Shown in pieces: positions 1 through 8,352 of a DNA stretch of 27,737 nt (its first letter is position 1; the number at the start of each line of letters is the position of its first letter). Source of the stretch: CAJQQK01 sp049116495 (lineage in GTDB: Bacteria > Pseudomonadota > Alphaproteobacteria > Rhizobiales > Hyphomicrobiaceae); the NCBI GenBank assembly GCA_049116495.1, contig JAGDYV010000117.1, positions 1-27,737 on the forward strand, in the 5' to 3' direction. The notes below the pieces were generated by a model. The model searched no databases, was not told the origin of the DNA, and saw only the letters and a list, made by a program, of their open reading frames with translations. The translations under genes were made by a program, and so were the position numbers.

Positions 1-66
1 GAGGATTTGAACCTCCGACCCCCAGTCCCCCAGACTGGTGCGCTAACCAGACTGCGCCACGCTCCG
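1..66 (-). tRNA. tRNA-Pro(GGG), 3' end cut off by the window edge
   Basis: Read on the minus strand, the sequence begins with acceptor strand CGGAGCG at position 66. A D-arm GCGC...GCGC follows, then an anticodon stem CCAGT/ACTGG around the loop CTGGGGG, giving anticodon GGG (proline). The T-arm has GGAGG and the TTCAAAT loop. The 3' half of the T stem end, the acceptor strand and any CCA lie before base 1. No promoter was recognised upstream (67-150 on the minus strand). Confidence 0.93.
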
Positions 67-355
67 ACTTGCCGCCACAGCTGATGTGACCGCGGGATGC
101 TCTGAACCGTAAGATCGGGGGAAACCTAGTCCAGGTATCAGATGGTTTTGTGCCCGCTCGTGAGCGACTGGTCAACCGGCTTTTGTTGCAAACGTAAAGG
201 TGGCCGATGGCCGGCGTGTCTTGATGCGCACACAAATGGGCAGATCTTCCTTGGGCGGCGCATCAAATGCGTTTATCGCTTCCATCCCCTGGATGATCAA
301 AATAATCTGCCGCCGGAGCGGGGCGCATGCAGGTTTCTTGAATGAGGGCGGCATC
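67..355. other. Intergenic region between tRNA-Pro and the L,D-transpeptidase gene
   Basis: This 289-base stretch separates two divergent units. It holds only short overlapping open frames in several phases (for example 142-345 plus) that resemble no known family and lack ribosome binding sites. It should contain the promoters for the leftward tRNA and the rightward transpeptidase gene, but no convincing -35/-10 pair was found. Confidence 0.5.
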
Positions 356-2101
356 ATGGTTCGTATTTGGGATCGCATACGACGTTGCGCTCGCGTGACA
401 TCGTGCAAGCCTGGGGAGTGGCCGAGTTGCTGGGCCGACTGGCAAAGAAGCGGTATTTGCGGTGTGGTCGTCGTCGTGATCCTGACGGCATTGGCCGCGA
501 GTGGATCATCGCAGCAGGCGCACGCACAATATCGAGCTGGTGCATTTATTGACGGTCGACCGGTGTTTGGTCGACGCCGGTCATCCGCTGAGATTATGCG
601 GTTGCGTGGTCGCCGCGCGGCAAAACGCTACCAGAGGCGCCCCCGGGTGAGACGCCGGGGGCGTGAGGTACCGGTCAAGGTTGTATTCCCTTCAGTGATA
701 TCGCCAGATGCGCGTGTGCCGGCGTTCGGCGCGGCGCGGCCGCCGTTGCCGACGCCCAATGCGAAGTCGCTGCCTTCAAGTGTGCAGCGTGTCACGAAGC
801 GCAGGCAGAGACGCGCGACCAAGCGCAAGAAGGTGCTGCAAATAGTTGTATCGCTTGGACGCCAGCGCATGACGGTCTATCAGGATGGACGGACAATTGG
901 TCGTTCCAGTATTTCGAGTGGGAAAGCAGGTCACCGGACACCGACCGGCGTGTTCAGTATCATTCAGAAACGACGTCATCATCGCTCCAACATATACAGC
1001 AATGCGCCGATGCCGTTCATGCAGCGCATCACCTGGTCGGGGATCGCCCTTCATGAGGGACGTCTGCCGGGTTATGCGGCATCGCATGGCTGTGTCCGTC
1101 TACCCCGCCGATTTGCGCGCAAACTCTTCAAGACGACATCGATGCGTACGCACGTTGTGATCGCCCGCGGCAACCCGTCACCGCGTGCGTTCTCTCATCC
1201 GAACCTGCCCGGTGCCGCCAATCTTGGCGATGTGCAACTGGCCAAGCTGATTACACCGTCGAACTGGTTCCGGGAGCGAATTCGGCGACGCCTTGGCCGC
1301 ATGCGCCATCGATCGACCCAACTGCCGGTTCATCTCGCGAGCAGCGGTGCCGGTGCGCTGCCGGCGCGGGGGCCCGTGTTGCGGGCCTATGATCGAGATG
1401 TTTTCCGGTTGGCGGCCATGTTGCATTTCGATCAGAGCGAGATGATCGCGCACCGACATCGCGTTGCGCGCACGCGCACTGCCGAGCCGCTCAGGGTCTT
1501 GGTTACGCGGCGAACGCAGCGCGATCAGATTCGCGACGTACAACGCCGGTTGGCGGTGCTTGGTTACAATGTTGGCGCGTTGGACGGGCAGTTGGGCCGT
1601 CAAACGATTGGCCTCATCAAGCACTTTCAGCGAGCAAACAAGTTGCGCGCATCAGGGTATCCGGACGCAGCAACGCGTGATCTTCTGGCAGTGCGAAGTG
1701 AATTACCGCAGCCTTCGCGGGTGACAGTTTACGTGCGTCAAGGCGGACGGCAGATCTACTCGGGGCCGATCAAAATGGTGCGGCCCGATGCACCAATCGG
1801 CACGCATCTATATACGCTGACTGACCTTGATAATGAGGCTGATACCGTGGGGGCCTGGACGGCGATAACGTTGCAGGCGAAAGGCCGGTTGCCGTCTTGG
1901 TCGAAGCGAGTGTGGCAGCAGCGTCTGCCCGACATCGAGGCTGTTGATGCGCATGACGCCATTGGGCGGATAATATTTCCAGCGCATGTCCGGGCCGCAA
2001 TCGAAGATCGATTGACGCCGGGATCGTCGCTGATCATCGCAGATCGAGGCAGTGAGCGGGAAACGGGATTGGCGACCGATTTTGTGGTCCTCACCGATTA
2101 G
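356..2101 (+). CDS. Exported L,D-transpeptidase (YkuD) with peptidoglycan-binding domain
   Basis: Predicted periplasmic L,D-transpeptidase of 581 residues. Such enzymes cross-link peptidoglycan stem peptides (3-3 bonds) or attach proteins to them, through a catalytic cysteine. The ATG at 356 was chosen because gagggcgg lies just upstream and a hydrophobic segment (about residues 36-50) ending near AHA-Q then forms an export signal; the frame stays open further upstream. Residues about 60-155 are a strongly Arg-rich linker. The YkuD domain starts near residue 158, with H233 and the SHGCVRLP motif carrying H244 and nucleophile C246. A peptidoglycan-binding type 1 domain follows at about 391-445. 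The last ~130 residues have no second Cys motif but end in a GSSLII...TDFVV pattern that I recall from alphaproteobacterial L,D-transpeptidases. It is convergent with the threonine aldolase gene, 40 bases away. Confidence 0.9.
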   Translation: MVRIWDRIRRCARVTSCKPGEWPSCWADWQRSGICGVVVVVILTALAASGSSQQAHAQYRAGAFIDGRPVFGRRRSSAEIMRLRGRRAAKRYQRRPRVRRRGREVPVKVVFPSVISPDARVPAFGAARPPLPTPNAKSLPSSVQRVTKRRQRRATKRKKVLQIVVSLGRQRMTVYQDGRTIGRSSISSGKAGHRTPTGVFSIIQKRRHHRSNIYSNAPMPFMQRITWSGIALHEGRLPGYAASHGCVRLPRRFARKLFKTTSMRTHVVIARGNPSPRAFSHPNLPGAANLGDVQLAKLITPSNWFRERIRRRLGRMRHRSTQLPVHLASSGAGALPARGPVLRAYDRDVFRLAAMLHFDQSEMIAHRHRVARTRTAEPLRVLVTRRTQRDQIRDVQRRLAVLGYNVGALDGQLGRQTIGLIKHFQRANKLRASGYPDAATRDLLAVRSELPQPSRVTVYVRQGGRQIYSGPIKMVRPDAPIGTHLYTLTDLDNEADTVGAWTAITLQAKGRLPSWSKRVWQQRLPDIEAVDAHDAIGRIIFPAHVRAAIEDRLTPGSSLIIADRGSERETGLATDFVVLTD

Positions 2102-2141
2102 CGTCCCGGGCCTCAAGTTGGAAACAAGCTGCCGCGGTGCT

Positions 2142-3182
2142 CTAACTACTCGCAGAAACCACGCTCTCGGCATCCTGTAGCAATGCATCGATTGTTTCGG
2201 GCGCCGTATCCCACGCGCACATCAGGCGGCAGCCGGTCGGTGGTACGAAGGTGTAGAATTTCCAACCTTTATCGCGCAGGCCTTGTTGCAGAGCGGCAGG
2301 GAGATGGACAAAGACGCCGTTGGCTTCGACCGGGTGCATCAGCTCGACGCCGGACAACCGGCGCAGGCCGTCGCCGAGGCGCCTTGCCATGGCATTAGCG
2401 TGCCGGGCATTGTTCAACCAGACGTTATTGCGCAACAACGCCAACCACGGCGCGGTGACATACCGCATCTTGGAGTTGAGCTGGCCGGCCTGTTTACGCC
2501 GCCAACCGAAATCTTCGGCGAGTGTACGGTCAAAAAAGACAATGCATTCGCCGACAGCGAGGCCGTTCTTGACGCCGCCGAACGACAGGACATCGACGCC
2601 ACGCCGCCAACTCATGTCGGCGGGTGTGGTCTGCAACGATGCCACTGCATTGGCAAAGCGTGCGCCGTCCATATGGAAATGAAGGCTGTGGCGCCGGGCG
2701 AGGTCTCCGAATGCTGCTAATTCGTCGAGGCTGTAAACGGTGCCAAGCTCGGTTGATTGCGTCAGTGTCAGGGCGTTGGCTTTGACGTGATGGACGCCTT
2801 CGAATTGGGTGGCGCGTTCCTCGACCGAATCGACCGTCAGCTTTGCGGCCGGCGTGTCGACAATCAGTTGCGAGGCGCCACCGCCAAACAGGCCGAGCGC
2901 ATTGGCTTCATCCCATTGCAGATGCGAGAAGCTGTGCGAAATCACGGCATTGTAAGGTCGGCAGATTTGGGCGAGCGACAGGGCATTGGCGCTGGTGCCG
3001 TTGAACACGAAGAAGACCGAGCAGTCTGTTTCAAAGAGTTCGGCGACAGCCTGTTCGGCGGCCTGGGTGGCCGGATCGTCGCCATAGCCGATGACGTGAC
3101 CGGTCGCATTTTCTGCGACGAGGGCGTCCAGCGCTTCCGGGCACATGCCGGCATTGTTATCCGACAGAAACTGCTGGCGCAT
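2142..3182 (-). CDS. ltaE: Low-specificity L-threonine aldolase
   Basis: PLP-dependent fold-type I enzyme of 346 residues, close to the usual 330-350. It is expected to cleave L-threonine or L-allo-threonine to glycine and acetaldehyde in the cytoplasm. Visible signatures are the N-terminal SDNNAG, the HMDGAR segment (H170, D172; the Asp contacts the PLP pyridine nitrogen) and SFGGVKNG with K205 as the Schiff-base lysine. The start ATG at 3182 gives the canonical N-terminus; the ribosome binding site is weak (gagctgaag). It lies 71 bases downstream of the methyltransferase gene on the same strand, so the two are probably co-transcribed. Some members of the family act on beta-hydroxy amino acids other than threonine, so the true substrate is not certain. 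Confidence 0.92.
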   Translation of the reverse strand: MRQQFLSDNNAGMCPEALDALVAENATGHVIGYGDDPATQAAEQAVAELFETDCSVFFVFNGTSANALSLAQICRPYNAVISHSFSHLQWDEANALGLFGGGASQLIVDTPAAKLTVDSVEERATQFEGVHHVKANALTLTQSTELGTVYSLDELAAFGDLARRHSLHFHMDGARFANAVASLQTTPADMSWRRGVDVLSFGGVKNGLAVGECIVFFDRTLAEDFGWRRKQAGQLNSKMRYVTAPWLALLRNNVWLNNARHANAMARRLGDGLRRLSGVELMHPVEANGVFVHLPAALQQGLRDKGWKFYTFVPPTGCRLMCAWDTAPETIDALLQDAESVVSASS

Positions 3183-3253
3183 CTTCAGCTCGCTTTGGAT
3201 TGATCGTTCAACTGTTCGGGCGGGACCTGCCTAACAGCAAAGCCTGACAGAGC

Positions 3254-4183
3254 TCAAGTCCCCCACGGGCGCCCACGCCAGCCGCCGAACAGGCCTTCAC
3301 CACCGCTGGAAATCGAAATGATCTGTTCGAGAGGATAAGCCTCGGCTTCTTCGGCGGGGCGAGCGACGAACAGTTCGGCATGCATGAGGCCGTCGGCTTC
3401 CTTGCCCTCCGTGTCGATGCCGAGCGTTTCGAGCGTGAGCAGGGCTTGTGTCCATTCGCCGGCTGAATGATACCGCCGCTGTACGAAGGTGACCCCTTCG
3501 AGCTTCTCGAACAGGAGGTCGCGCTGTGTGAGATGCTCGCGGACTGCATCGATTGATTCCGTGCGCAAGACGAAGAGCGCCAACCATGGCGGGCGTTCGC
3601 CGATCGCGTCGAAGATCTTCTCAAATGTGCCTGGGCCGGCATAGGAAGCGCAGCCTGTTGATATCAAGCAGTTGGTACCGGCGATGGCATCCTGGTCGGC
3701 GGACGACAGATCCTTGGTTTCAAGGTCGCCCGAAATCGCATGATCGAGTAAATTGACGTTCTCGGCATAAGCGGTTGTGGTCTCGGATAGATCGAGGCCG
3801 ACATAGTTAATGTCGATTTTCGATGGCCAAGAAGCATAGTAGTTTCGATCGAGCGCCATGACGCGCTCTGGCGCCAGGTCGCCGGCATCGAGGTCGCGAT
3901 AGCGATGGGCGAGGCGGTTCATATCGATCGGATAACGCAGCAGCGCTGAGTTGATTCCGAAGCCACAGCCGAGGTCGAACACTTTCGGCTTTTCCCCGCG
4001 CGCTTCAGCGGCCGACTGGATGACATTGCGAAATACCGTGCGGGCAAGTTCGGGGATTCGGTAGTCGAGCCCGTGAAGCACGCGAAAATAGGCGCGCGGA
4101 TCGGGTTCAGCGTAGACTTGCTCGTATTCCTCCCGGACATCATGGGCTCGTTCGCTTATTAGGCCATCGTTATCAGATGTCAT
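3254..4183 (-). CDS. Class I SAM-dependent methyltransferase, substrate unknown
   Basis: Predicted cytoplasmic methyltransferase of 309 residues. The Rossmann-type motif I (KVFDLGCGFGIN, about residues 67-78) and a following acidic NYVGLDLSE segment are the hallmarks of SAM binding. The start ATG at 4183 was preferred over an upstream in-frame codon at 4294, because the longer form adds a low-complexity N-terminus with no family character. The stretch NCLISTGCASYAG (after motif IV) and the C-terminal ELFVARP strand complete the fold. No substrate-specific domain was recognised. It precedes the threonine aldolase gene in the same direction, and a short perfect inverted repeat sits directly in front of its start codon. 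Confidence 0.75.
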   Translation of the reverse strand: MTSDNDGLISERAHDVREEYEQVYAEPDPRAYFRVLHGLDYRIPELARTVFRNVIQSAAEARGEKPKVFDLGCGFGINSALLRYPIDMNRLAHRYRDLDAGDLAPERVMALDRNYYASWPSKIDINYVGLDLSETTTAYAENVNLLDHAISGDLETKDLSSADQDAIAGTNCLISTGCASYAGPGTFEKIFDAIGERPPWLALFVLRTESIDAVREHLTQRDLLFEKLEGVTFVQRRYHSAGEWTQALLTLETLGIDTEGKEADGLMHAELFVARPAEEAEAYPLEQIISISSGGEGLFGGWRGRPWGT

Positions 4184-4186
4184 AGT

Positions 4187-4200
4187 GTGGAAACTTCCAC
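4187..4200. promoter_or_regulatory. Inverted repeat overlapping the methyltransferase leader
   Basis: The sequence GTGGAA-AC-TTCCAC is a perfect 6-bp inverted repeat with a 2-bp centre. It starts four bases upstream of the start codon on the minus strand. Its position could suit a repressor site or a small hairpin affecting ribosome access. No family of regulator is indicated, and a repeat this short can arise by chance. Confidence 0.3.
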
Positions 4201-4464
4201 TCCGTTGGTTTGGCGACCGTTTCGTAGCCGGCAGAGGGGGCCACCATGGGTCGATCACAGCGCGGCGACGTCGAGCGCTGTTGTCGCCAGCCAATAATGC
4301 TGCAAGTGCGAAAGATTAGCTCAATCCGATGGATTTGGCCAATCCGTATCGTCAAGACGTCACAGCACGTTGACGATCAACTCATGGCCGTTTGCGCACT
4401 GTGGGCCACAGATGCCGAGAGCCTTGCGGGATGTCATCCGGCGGTACCGGAGAGATTAACGAGG
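4201..4464. other. Non-coding gap between the methyltransferase and RND exporter genes
   Basis: No supportable gene or RNA was found. The open frame on the plus strand that begins at 4246 runs antisense into the exporter gene and looks like a shadow. The gap presumably contains the promoter of the methyltransferase-aldolase unit and the 3' end of the exporter transcript. No strong hairpin with a T-tract was seen. Confidence 0.5.
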
Positions 4465-6822
4465 TTACCCAAAGGTGCGCCGATACAGAGCAATCGAGGC
4501 CGGCAAGATGATGAGTTGGCCGATGACGGAGGCGCAGAGGCAGACCGCCGCGAGGCGACCAAACAGGCGCAGTGACGGCAGGTCCGAAAGCATGGTCACG
4601 CCGAGGCCGAGCGCCAAGACGATTGTGGTGAGGACAACGGCCGGCCCAATGTGACTAGCTGTTGCAACCAATGCTTCGTAATAACCGGATTGCCGACTGC
4701 CGTCTTCGGCTTTGAGGCCGAGACGTTGTTCTTCAAGGTTGAACCGGTTGAGGAAATGGATGGTGGAATCTATTGCCAGGGCGAATGCGACGGTGATGGC
4801 GATGATTGACGCGAACTGCAAACCGTCAGCAAACAACGAAAGTAGCGCGCCTGTTGCGAATATCGGGAACAGCGATGGCAAAACGCTGGCCAGGCCAGAA
4901 ACGACCGATCGCAGCGCGATGCCAAGGAAAATAAAGATCACGAACATGTCGCCGATCAGCCCCCAGTTGAGCTCGCCAATCAGCTTGGCCGAATTGCGCG
5001 CGGCAATTGCGGGTAGCCCGGTGACAGCAATCTGATAGTCGGAATGTGCCTTTCGGACCGGCGCAAGGGCACTGTCAATTGTTTCAACGATCGGCAGGAT
5101 CTTGCTGGCATCTACATCCGGCAGACGGCCCGTAACGAGCACTGCTTTGCCGTCCTTGGCGAGAAACCGGTAGCGGAGATGCTGCGGCAGAACTTCAGCG
5201 TACTTTTTGATCGTTTCGATATTATCGTTGCCCGCAGCGCGAAGCCATCGACGCAGGCTTTCCAGCGACCACACGTTGCCTAGCCCGGCGCGTTCTTCAA
5301 GGACCTTGTGGGCGGCTGCAATGACGTCGAGTGTTGCTGGATCGTAAATCGATTTGTCACCCTGCCACTCAATCATAATGTGCACCGGATTGGCGCCGGT
5401 AAGTTTCTTGTCGATGCTGTCGTTGGCAGAGAGGGCCTGTTCTTTGTCTGGCACCTGGTCGGCGAGGCGATATTGCGGCTCCAGTCGAACGTAGGCATAG
5501 CCGGTGATCGAAACGGCGAGTAGGCCGGCGAGAAAATACGGTAGGGGGCGGCGGGCGACGTGGCTGATCGTGCCAACCGTAACGTGGTGGAGAAGACCGA
5601 CCGGGCTGTCGCTGTCGCCTTGCGGTGCCTCTTTGTCCTTGCGAATCAGGAAAATGGCCATCGTCGGCACGACGGTTGCGACGGCAATGTACGAAATGAC
5701 CACGGCGAGGACGGCGGCGATACCGAATGTGCGTATCATCGCTGATTCAGCAAATGAGAACGATAGCAAGGCGATAATTGCGTTCATGGCCGTCAGCAGG
5801 CAGCCAGGCGCTACATCGATGATCGCGCTTCGCGCCGCCTGGATGCGGGTGCTGCCGGCAAGGATGCTGCGTCGGATGGCAAACACGAGGTGCATTGAAT
5901 CGGAAAAGCCGGAAACCAGGATCAACGGCGTGAGCACGTTGATGAACAGATTAAGGCGAAAGTCGAGGCCACCAACGACGCCAAGCGTCCATAGAATGGC
6001 GACTGCGGGCCCGAGCAAGGCGATCATGGTGAGTGATAGCCGGCCAAAGAAGAGGTAAGCCGCGAGACCGCCGAGAATGAAACCCAAGCCGTTGTAGATC
6101 AAACGATCGCGCTCAACGGCATTGCGGATTTCGAGCTGCATAACCGGGGCGCCGGTCAACTCGATTTTCAAGCCGCTGTCTTTCAGGACCGTTTCGCTGG
6201 CCTTGCGGATTTCTCCGATAATTGCAGCGCTGCCGCTTTCGCGGACGGCTTCGCGATCAAGTGCAATCACGATCATGGAAAGTTGGCCGTCATCGGAGAG
6301 AAACTTGCCGCGGACAATCTCGTTGGCGCGCAGGTTTTTGACGATGCGATCGAATGCGGCATCGTCTTTCGGCAAGGGGTCGGGAACGATTGGCGGTGGG
6401 TAGCCGGTTGCATTCGGCTTGTCGCGTGCTGAGAGCATCGAGACAATTCCGTCGATGCCGGACGTTAGTTGCAATTCCACGGCGAGATTGGAAAACGCTG
6501 TCAGGCCCTTGCGACTAAGCAGATCGGAACCTTCAACAACAGCAAGGACATCGTACTCACTGGAGGGGAATCGTTTGTCGATTGCTTCATACTGTCGAAA
6601 TTCAGGTGTGTCGGTGCGAAAAAGCTCAGACAGCGAGTCGTCGACCTGCAATCGCGCAACACCGAAAATCGCCAGCGCCGACAGTGCGAAGATCACCAAG
6701 AGTGAGACCACCGGCGACCAAAGCGCGACCAGACCCAGCCTTTCCAGGCCAAATGTCAACCTGAACGATCGCGTGATCTCGCGCTCCCGATCGTCCCCTT
6801 CGCCGGGCCGTGCATCCATCAT
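4465..6822 (-). CDS. RND-superfamily exporter, MMPL/COG1033 type
   Basis: Inner-membrane transporter of 785 residues with the duplicated RND plan. TM1 (about 33-56) is followed by a large periplasmic loop (about 57-240), a bundle of TM helices, a second single helix near residue 430, a second large loop, and a final bundle. Each half has the acidic TM4 motif expected for proton coupling: GFSDSMH in the first and AIDSTIHF in the second. The length is shorter than tripartite RND drug pumps (about 1,000 residues) and fits the single-component lipid/hopanoid-like exporters of COG1033. The substrate is not indicated by sequence or neighbours. The start is one of two adjacent ATG codons (6822 or 6819) with a poor ribosome binding site. 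It is divergent from the tusA-like gene. Confidence 0.88.
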   Translation of the reverse strand: MMDARPGEGDDREREITRSFRLTFGLERLGLVALWSPVVSLLVIFALSALAIFGVARLQVDDSLSELFRTDTPEFRQYEAIDKRFPSSEYDVLAVVEGSDLLSRKGLTAFSNLAVELQLTSGIDGIVSMLSARDKPNATGYPPPIVPDPLPKDDAAFDRIVKNLRANEIVRGKFLSDDGQLSMIVIALDREAVRESGSAAIIGEIRKASETVLKDSGLKIELTGAPVMQLEIRNAVERDRLIYNGLGFILGGLAAYLFFGRLSLTMIALLGPAVAILWTLGVVGGLDFRLNLFINVLTPLILVSGFSDSMHLVFAIRRSILAGSTRIQAARSAIIDVAPGCLLTAMNAIIALLSFSFAESAMIRTFGIAAVLAVVISYIAVATVVPTMAIFLIRKDKEAPQGDSDSPVGLLHHVTVGTISHVARRPLPYFLAGLLAVSITGYAYVRLEPQYRLADQVPDKEQALSANDSIDKKLTGANPVHIMIEWQGDKSIYDPATLDVIAAAHKVLEERAGLGNVWSLESLRRWLRAAGNDNIETIKKYAEVLPQHLRYRFLAKDGKAVLVTGRLPDVDASKILPIVETIDSALAPVRKAHSDYQIAVTGLPAIAARNSAKLIGELNWGLIGDMFVIFIFLGIALRSVVSGLASVLPSLFPIFATGALLSLFADGLQFASIIAITVAFALAIDSTIHFLNRFNLEEQRLGLKAEDGSRQSGYYEALVATASHIGPAVVLTTIVLALGLGVTMLSDLPSLRLFGRLAAVCLCASVIGQLIILPASIALYRRTFG

Positions 6823-7004
6823 GTGGCGATCTTTGCAAATTCGTTGTCTTTCCGCGGACGTTACCCGTGGTCGGCGATAATCGCAATGCGGCGCGAAACC
6901 ATCTGTGGCCTAGCATCCTCGACGCATGCCGCCGGATCACCTATATGACGACCAGCAAAGTCGCCCAATCGCTGAAATCGCCCCATCCCGATACGACACG
7001 AACC

Positions 7005-7235
7005 ATGGCAGATAAACTTCTGGACGCCCGGCATCTCAATTGCCCTCTACCGATTCTCAAGACGAAGCGGGCCCTGGATGGCGTTGAAATTGGCGGTACA
7101 TTGGAGGTGCTTGCGACGGACCCCGGGGCACCGGACGATTTCGTTGCGTTCGCAGAGTCGACCGGCCACACGTTGTTACAACAATCGAATGACGAAGCCG
7201 GCGTGTTCCGGTTTCTCCTGCGTCGGGAAGCGTGA
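7005..7235 (+). CDS. TusA-family sulfur-carrier protein
   Basis: Small cytoplasmic protein of 76 residues. The N-terminal LDARHLNCPLPILKTKRAL matches the TusA/SirA/YedF signature, with C13 as the persulfide-carrying cysteine in the CPxP motif. True TusA relays sulfur from IscS to TusBCD-TusE-MnmA for tRNA thiolation; many paralogues serve other sulfur-transfer roles, so the partner is open. The ATG at 7005 was chosen because it places the motif at the normal distance from the N-terminus. The frame is open upstream, with another ATG at 6945 that would add a basic, unconserved 20 residues. Neither start has a clear ribosome binding site. It is divergent from the exporter gene across 182 bases. 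Confidence 0.88.
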   Translation: MADKLLDARHLNCPLPILKTKRALDGVEIGGTLEVLATDPGAPDDFVAFAESTGHTLLQQSNDEAGVFRFLLRREA

Positions 7236-7349
7236 GGATTGCATGGCTGGCAACCAAACATGACGTTGCCGTATTGACGGCCTAAGCCTCGGTCGTGCGA
7301 TAACCCCTGGAGCGCACTTTTGCGGCTGCTTTCACTGCTAAGGATTCCC

Positions 7350-8351
7350 ATGACGGACAGATTGCCGATCTCATTTGCCGGGCGGTTAAGTTACCGTATC
7401 GCGAGCGTATCCTTCGGCCTTGTCTTGGCAGTGGCCCTATGGGCCGGATCGGGCGCGGGGGCTGCTGCGAAAGTCATGCAGGCGCCGGGCAGCCGCGTCA
7501 GTATGGACCTGCCGGACAATTTCAAGAACTCGCCGATGTTTGCGGGCTTCATGGAGATTATCTCATCGGCGGCCGTGCTGGTGCTTGAAATGCCGCCAGA
7601 AGCCTATGACAAAGCCGTACCCGGTTTTACAGCTGAAGCGCTGGGTAGAAAGGGCATCACCAACGTCAAAGTTGGTTCGCTGAAGCGGTCCGACAAATAC
7701 TATTTCGTCACGGGTGAACAAAAGCATCCACGGGCTTTATTTGAGAAATTTATTCTCGTCATCCGTGATGCGAAGAATACCGCTGTGATCACGTTCAATG
7801 TGCCGAAAGGATCGCTGGCCAACGGCAGTATCAAGCGCGAGGATGTCATCAAGGCGCTGAGCACGGCCAAATTTGAAGCGAAAGCTGCACCGAGCAAAGA
7901 CTTGTTTAAGTTCAGCTATCTCGGTCCGTTCGAGCTTTCCGGTAAAGTAACCGGAACATCGCGCATCTTCACGGTGAAGGGTGATGCTGCGCCAAAGGCG
8001 AAGCGGAATATTCTTGTCGTCGGGCCATCCTTGAACCGTCTTCCCGTAGATAACCTTCAGGAGTTTTCGCAGTTTGCATTGAAGAGCCTGAAGAACATCA
8101 AAGGGCCTGCGATCAAGGATGCCAAAGATGTCCGCATCGACGATATGAAAGGGTATCAGATCACGGCCACAGGCAAGCGCGGTGCGACTGATCTTCCTGT
8201 CGTCGTTCGCCAGTTGATTCTTTTGCCTGCGAAAGGCGGATATTTTCGACTGCTGAGCGTCACCAAGGCTGCTGACGAGCAACGCCTTGCACCTGAGATT
8301 GAGAAGGTCTTTGCGAGTTTCGAGGCAACGAAAAACGCCCCCGCACAGTAG
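7350..8351 (+). CDS. Exported protein of unknown function, two-repeat architecture
   Basis: Protein of 333 residues with a typical signal peptide: basic N-terminus, hydrophobic core at about residues 20-38, and cleavage near AGAAA-K. The ATG at 7350 has AAGGA seven bases upstream; the earlier in-frame TTG at 7320 is disfavoured. The mature part appears to consist of two similar alpha/beta halves (about 42-175 and 185-333). Each begins with a strand-rich segment (GSRVSMDLPDNF; GPFELSGKV) and ends with a helix in which Phe is followed by Glu (KFEAKA; SFEATK). This resembles PsbP/DcrB (DUF1795)-like folds, but that is a weak impression. The next gene starts two bases after its stop, so they are likely translated together. 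Confidence 0.7.
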   Translation: MTDRLPISFAGRLSYRIASVSFGLVLAVALWAGSGAGAAAKVMQAPGSRVSMDLPDNFKNSPMFAGFMEIISSAAVLVLEMPPEAYDKAVPGFTAEALGRKGITNVKVGSLKRSDKYYFVTGEQKHPRALFEKFILVIRDAKNTAVITFNVPKGSLANGSIKREDVIKALSTAKFEAKAAPSKDLFKFSYLGPFELSGKVTGTSRIFTVKGDAAPKAKRNILVVGPSLNRLPVDNLQEFSQFALKSLKNIKGPAIKDAKDVRIDDMKGYQITATGKRGATDLPVVVRQLILLPAKGGYFRLLSVTKAADEQRLAPEIEKVFASFEATKNAPAQ

Positions 8352-8352
8352 G

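Noticed and set aside
142..345. 67-codon open frame before the L,D-transpeptidase gene
   Set aside because: No similarity to any family I know, no ribosome binding site, and several overlapping frames of equal quality.
4246..4575. 109-codon plus-strand frame near the RND exporter
   Set aside because: Its second half is antisense to the exporter coding sequence and it has no protein-like features.
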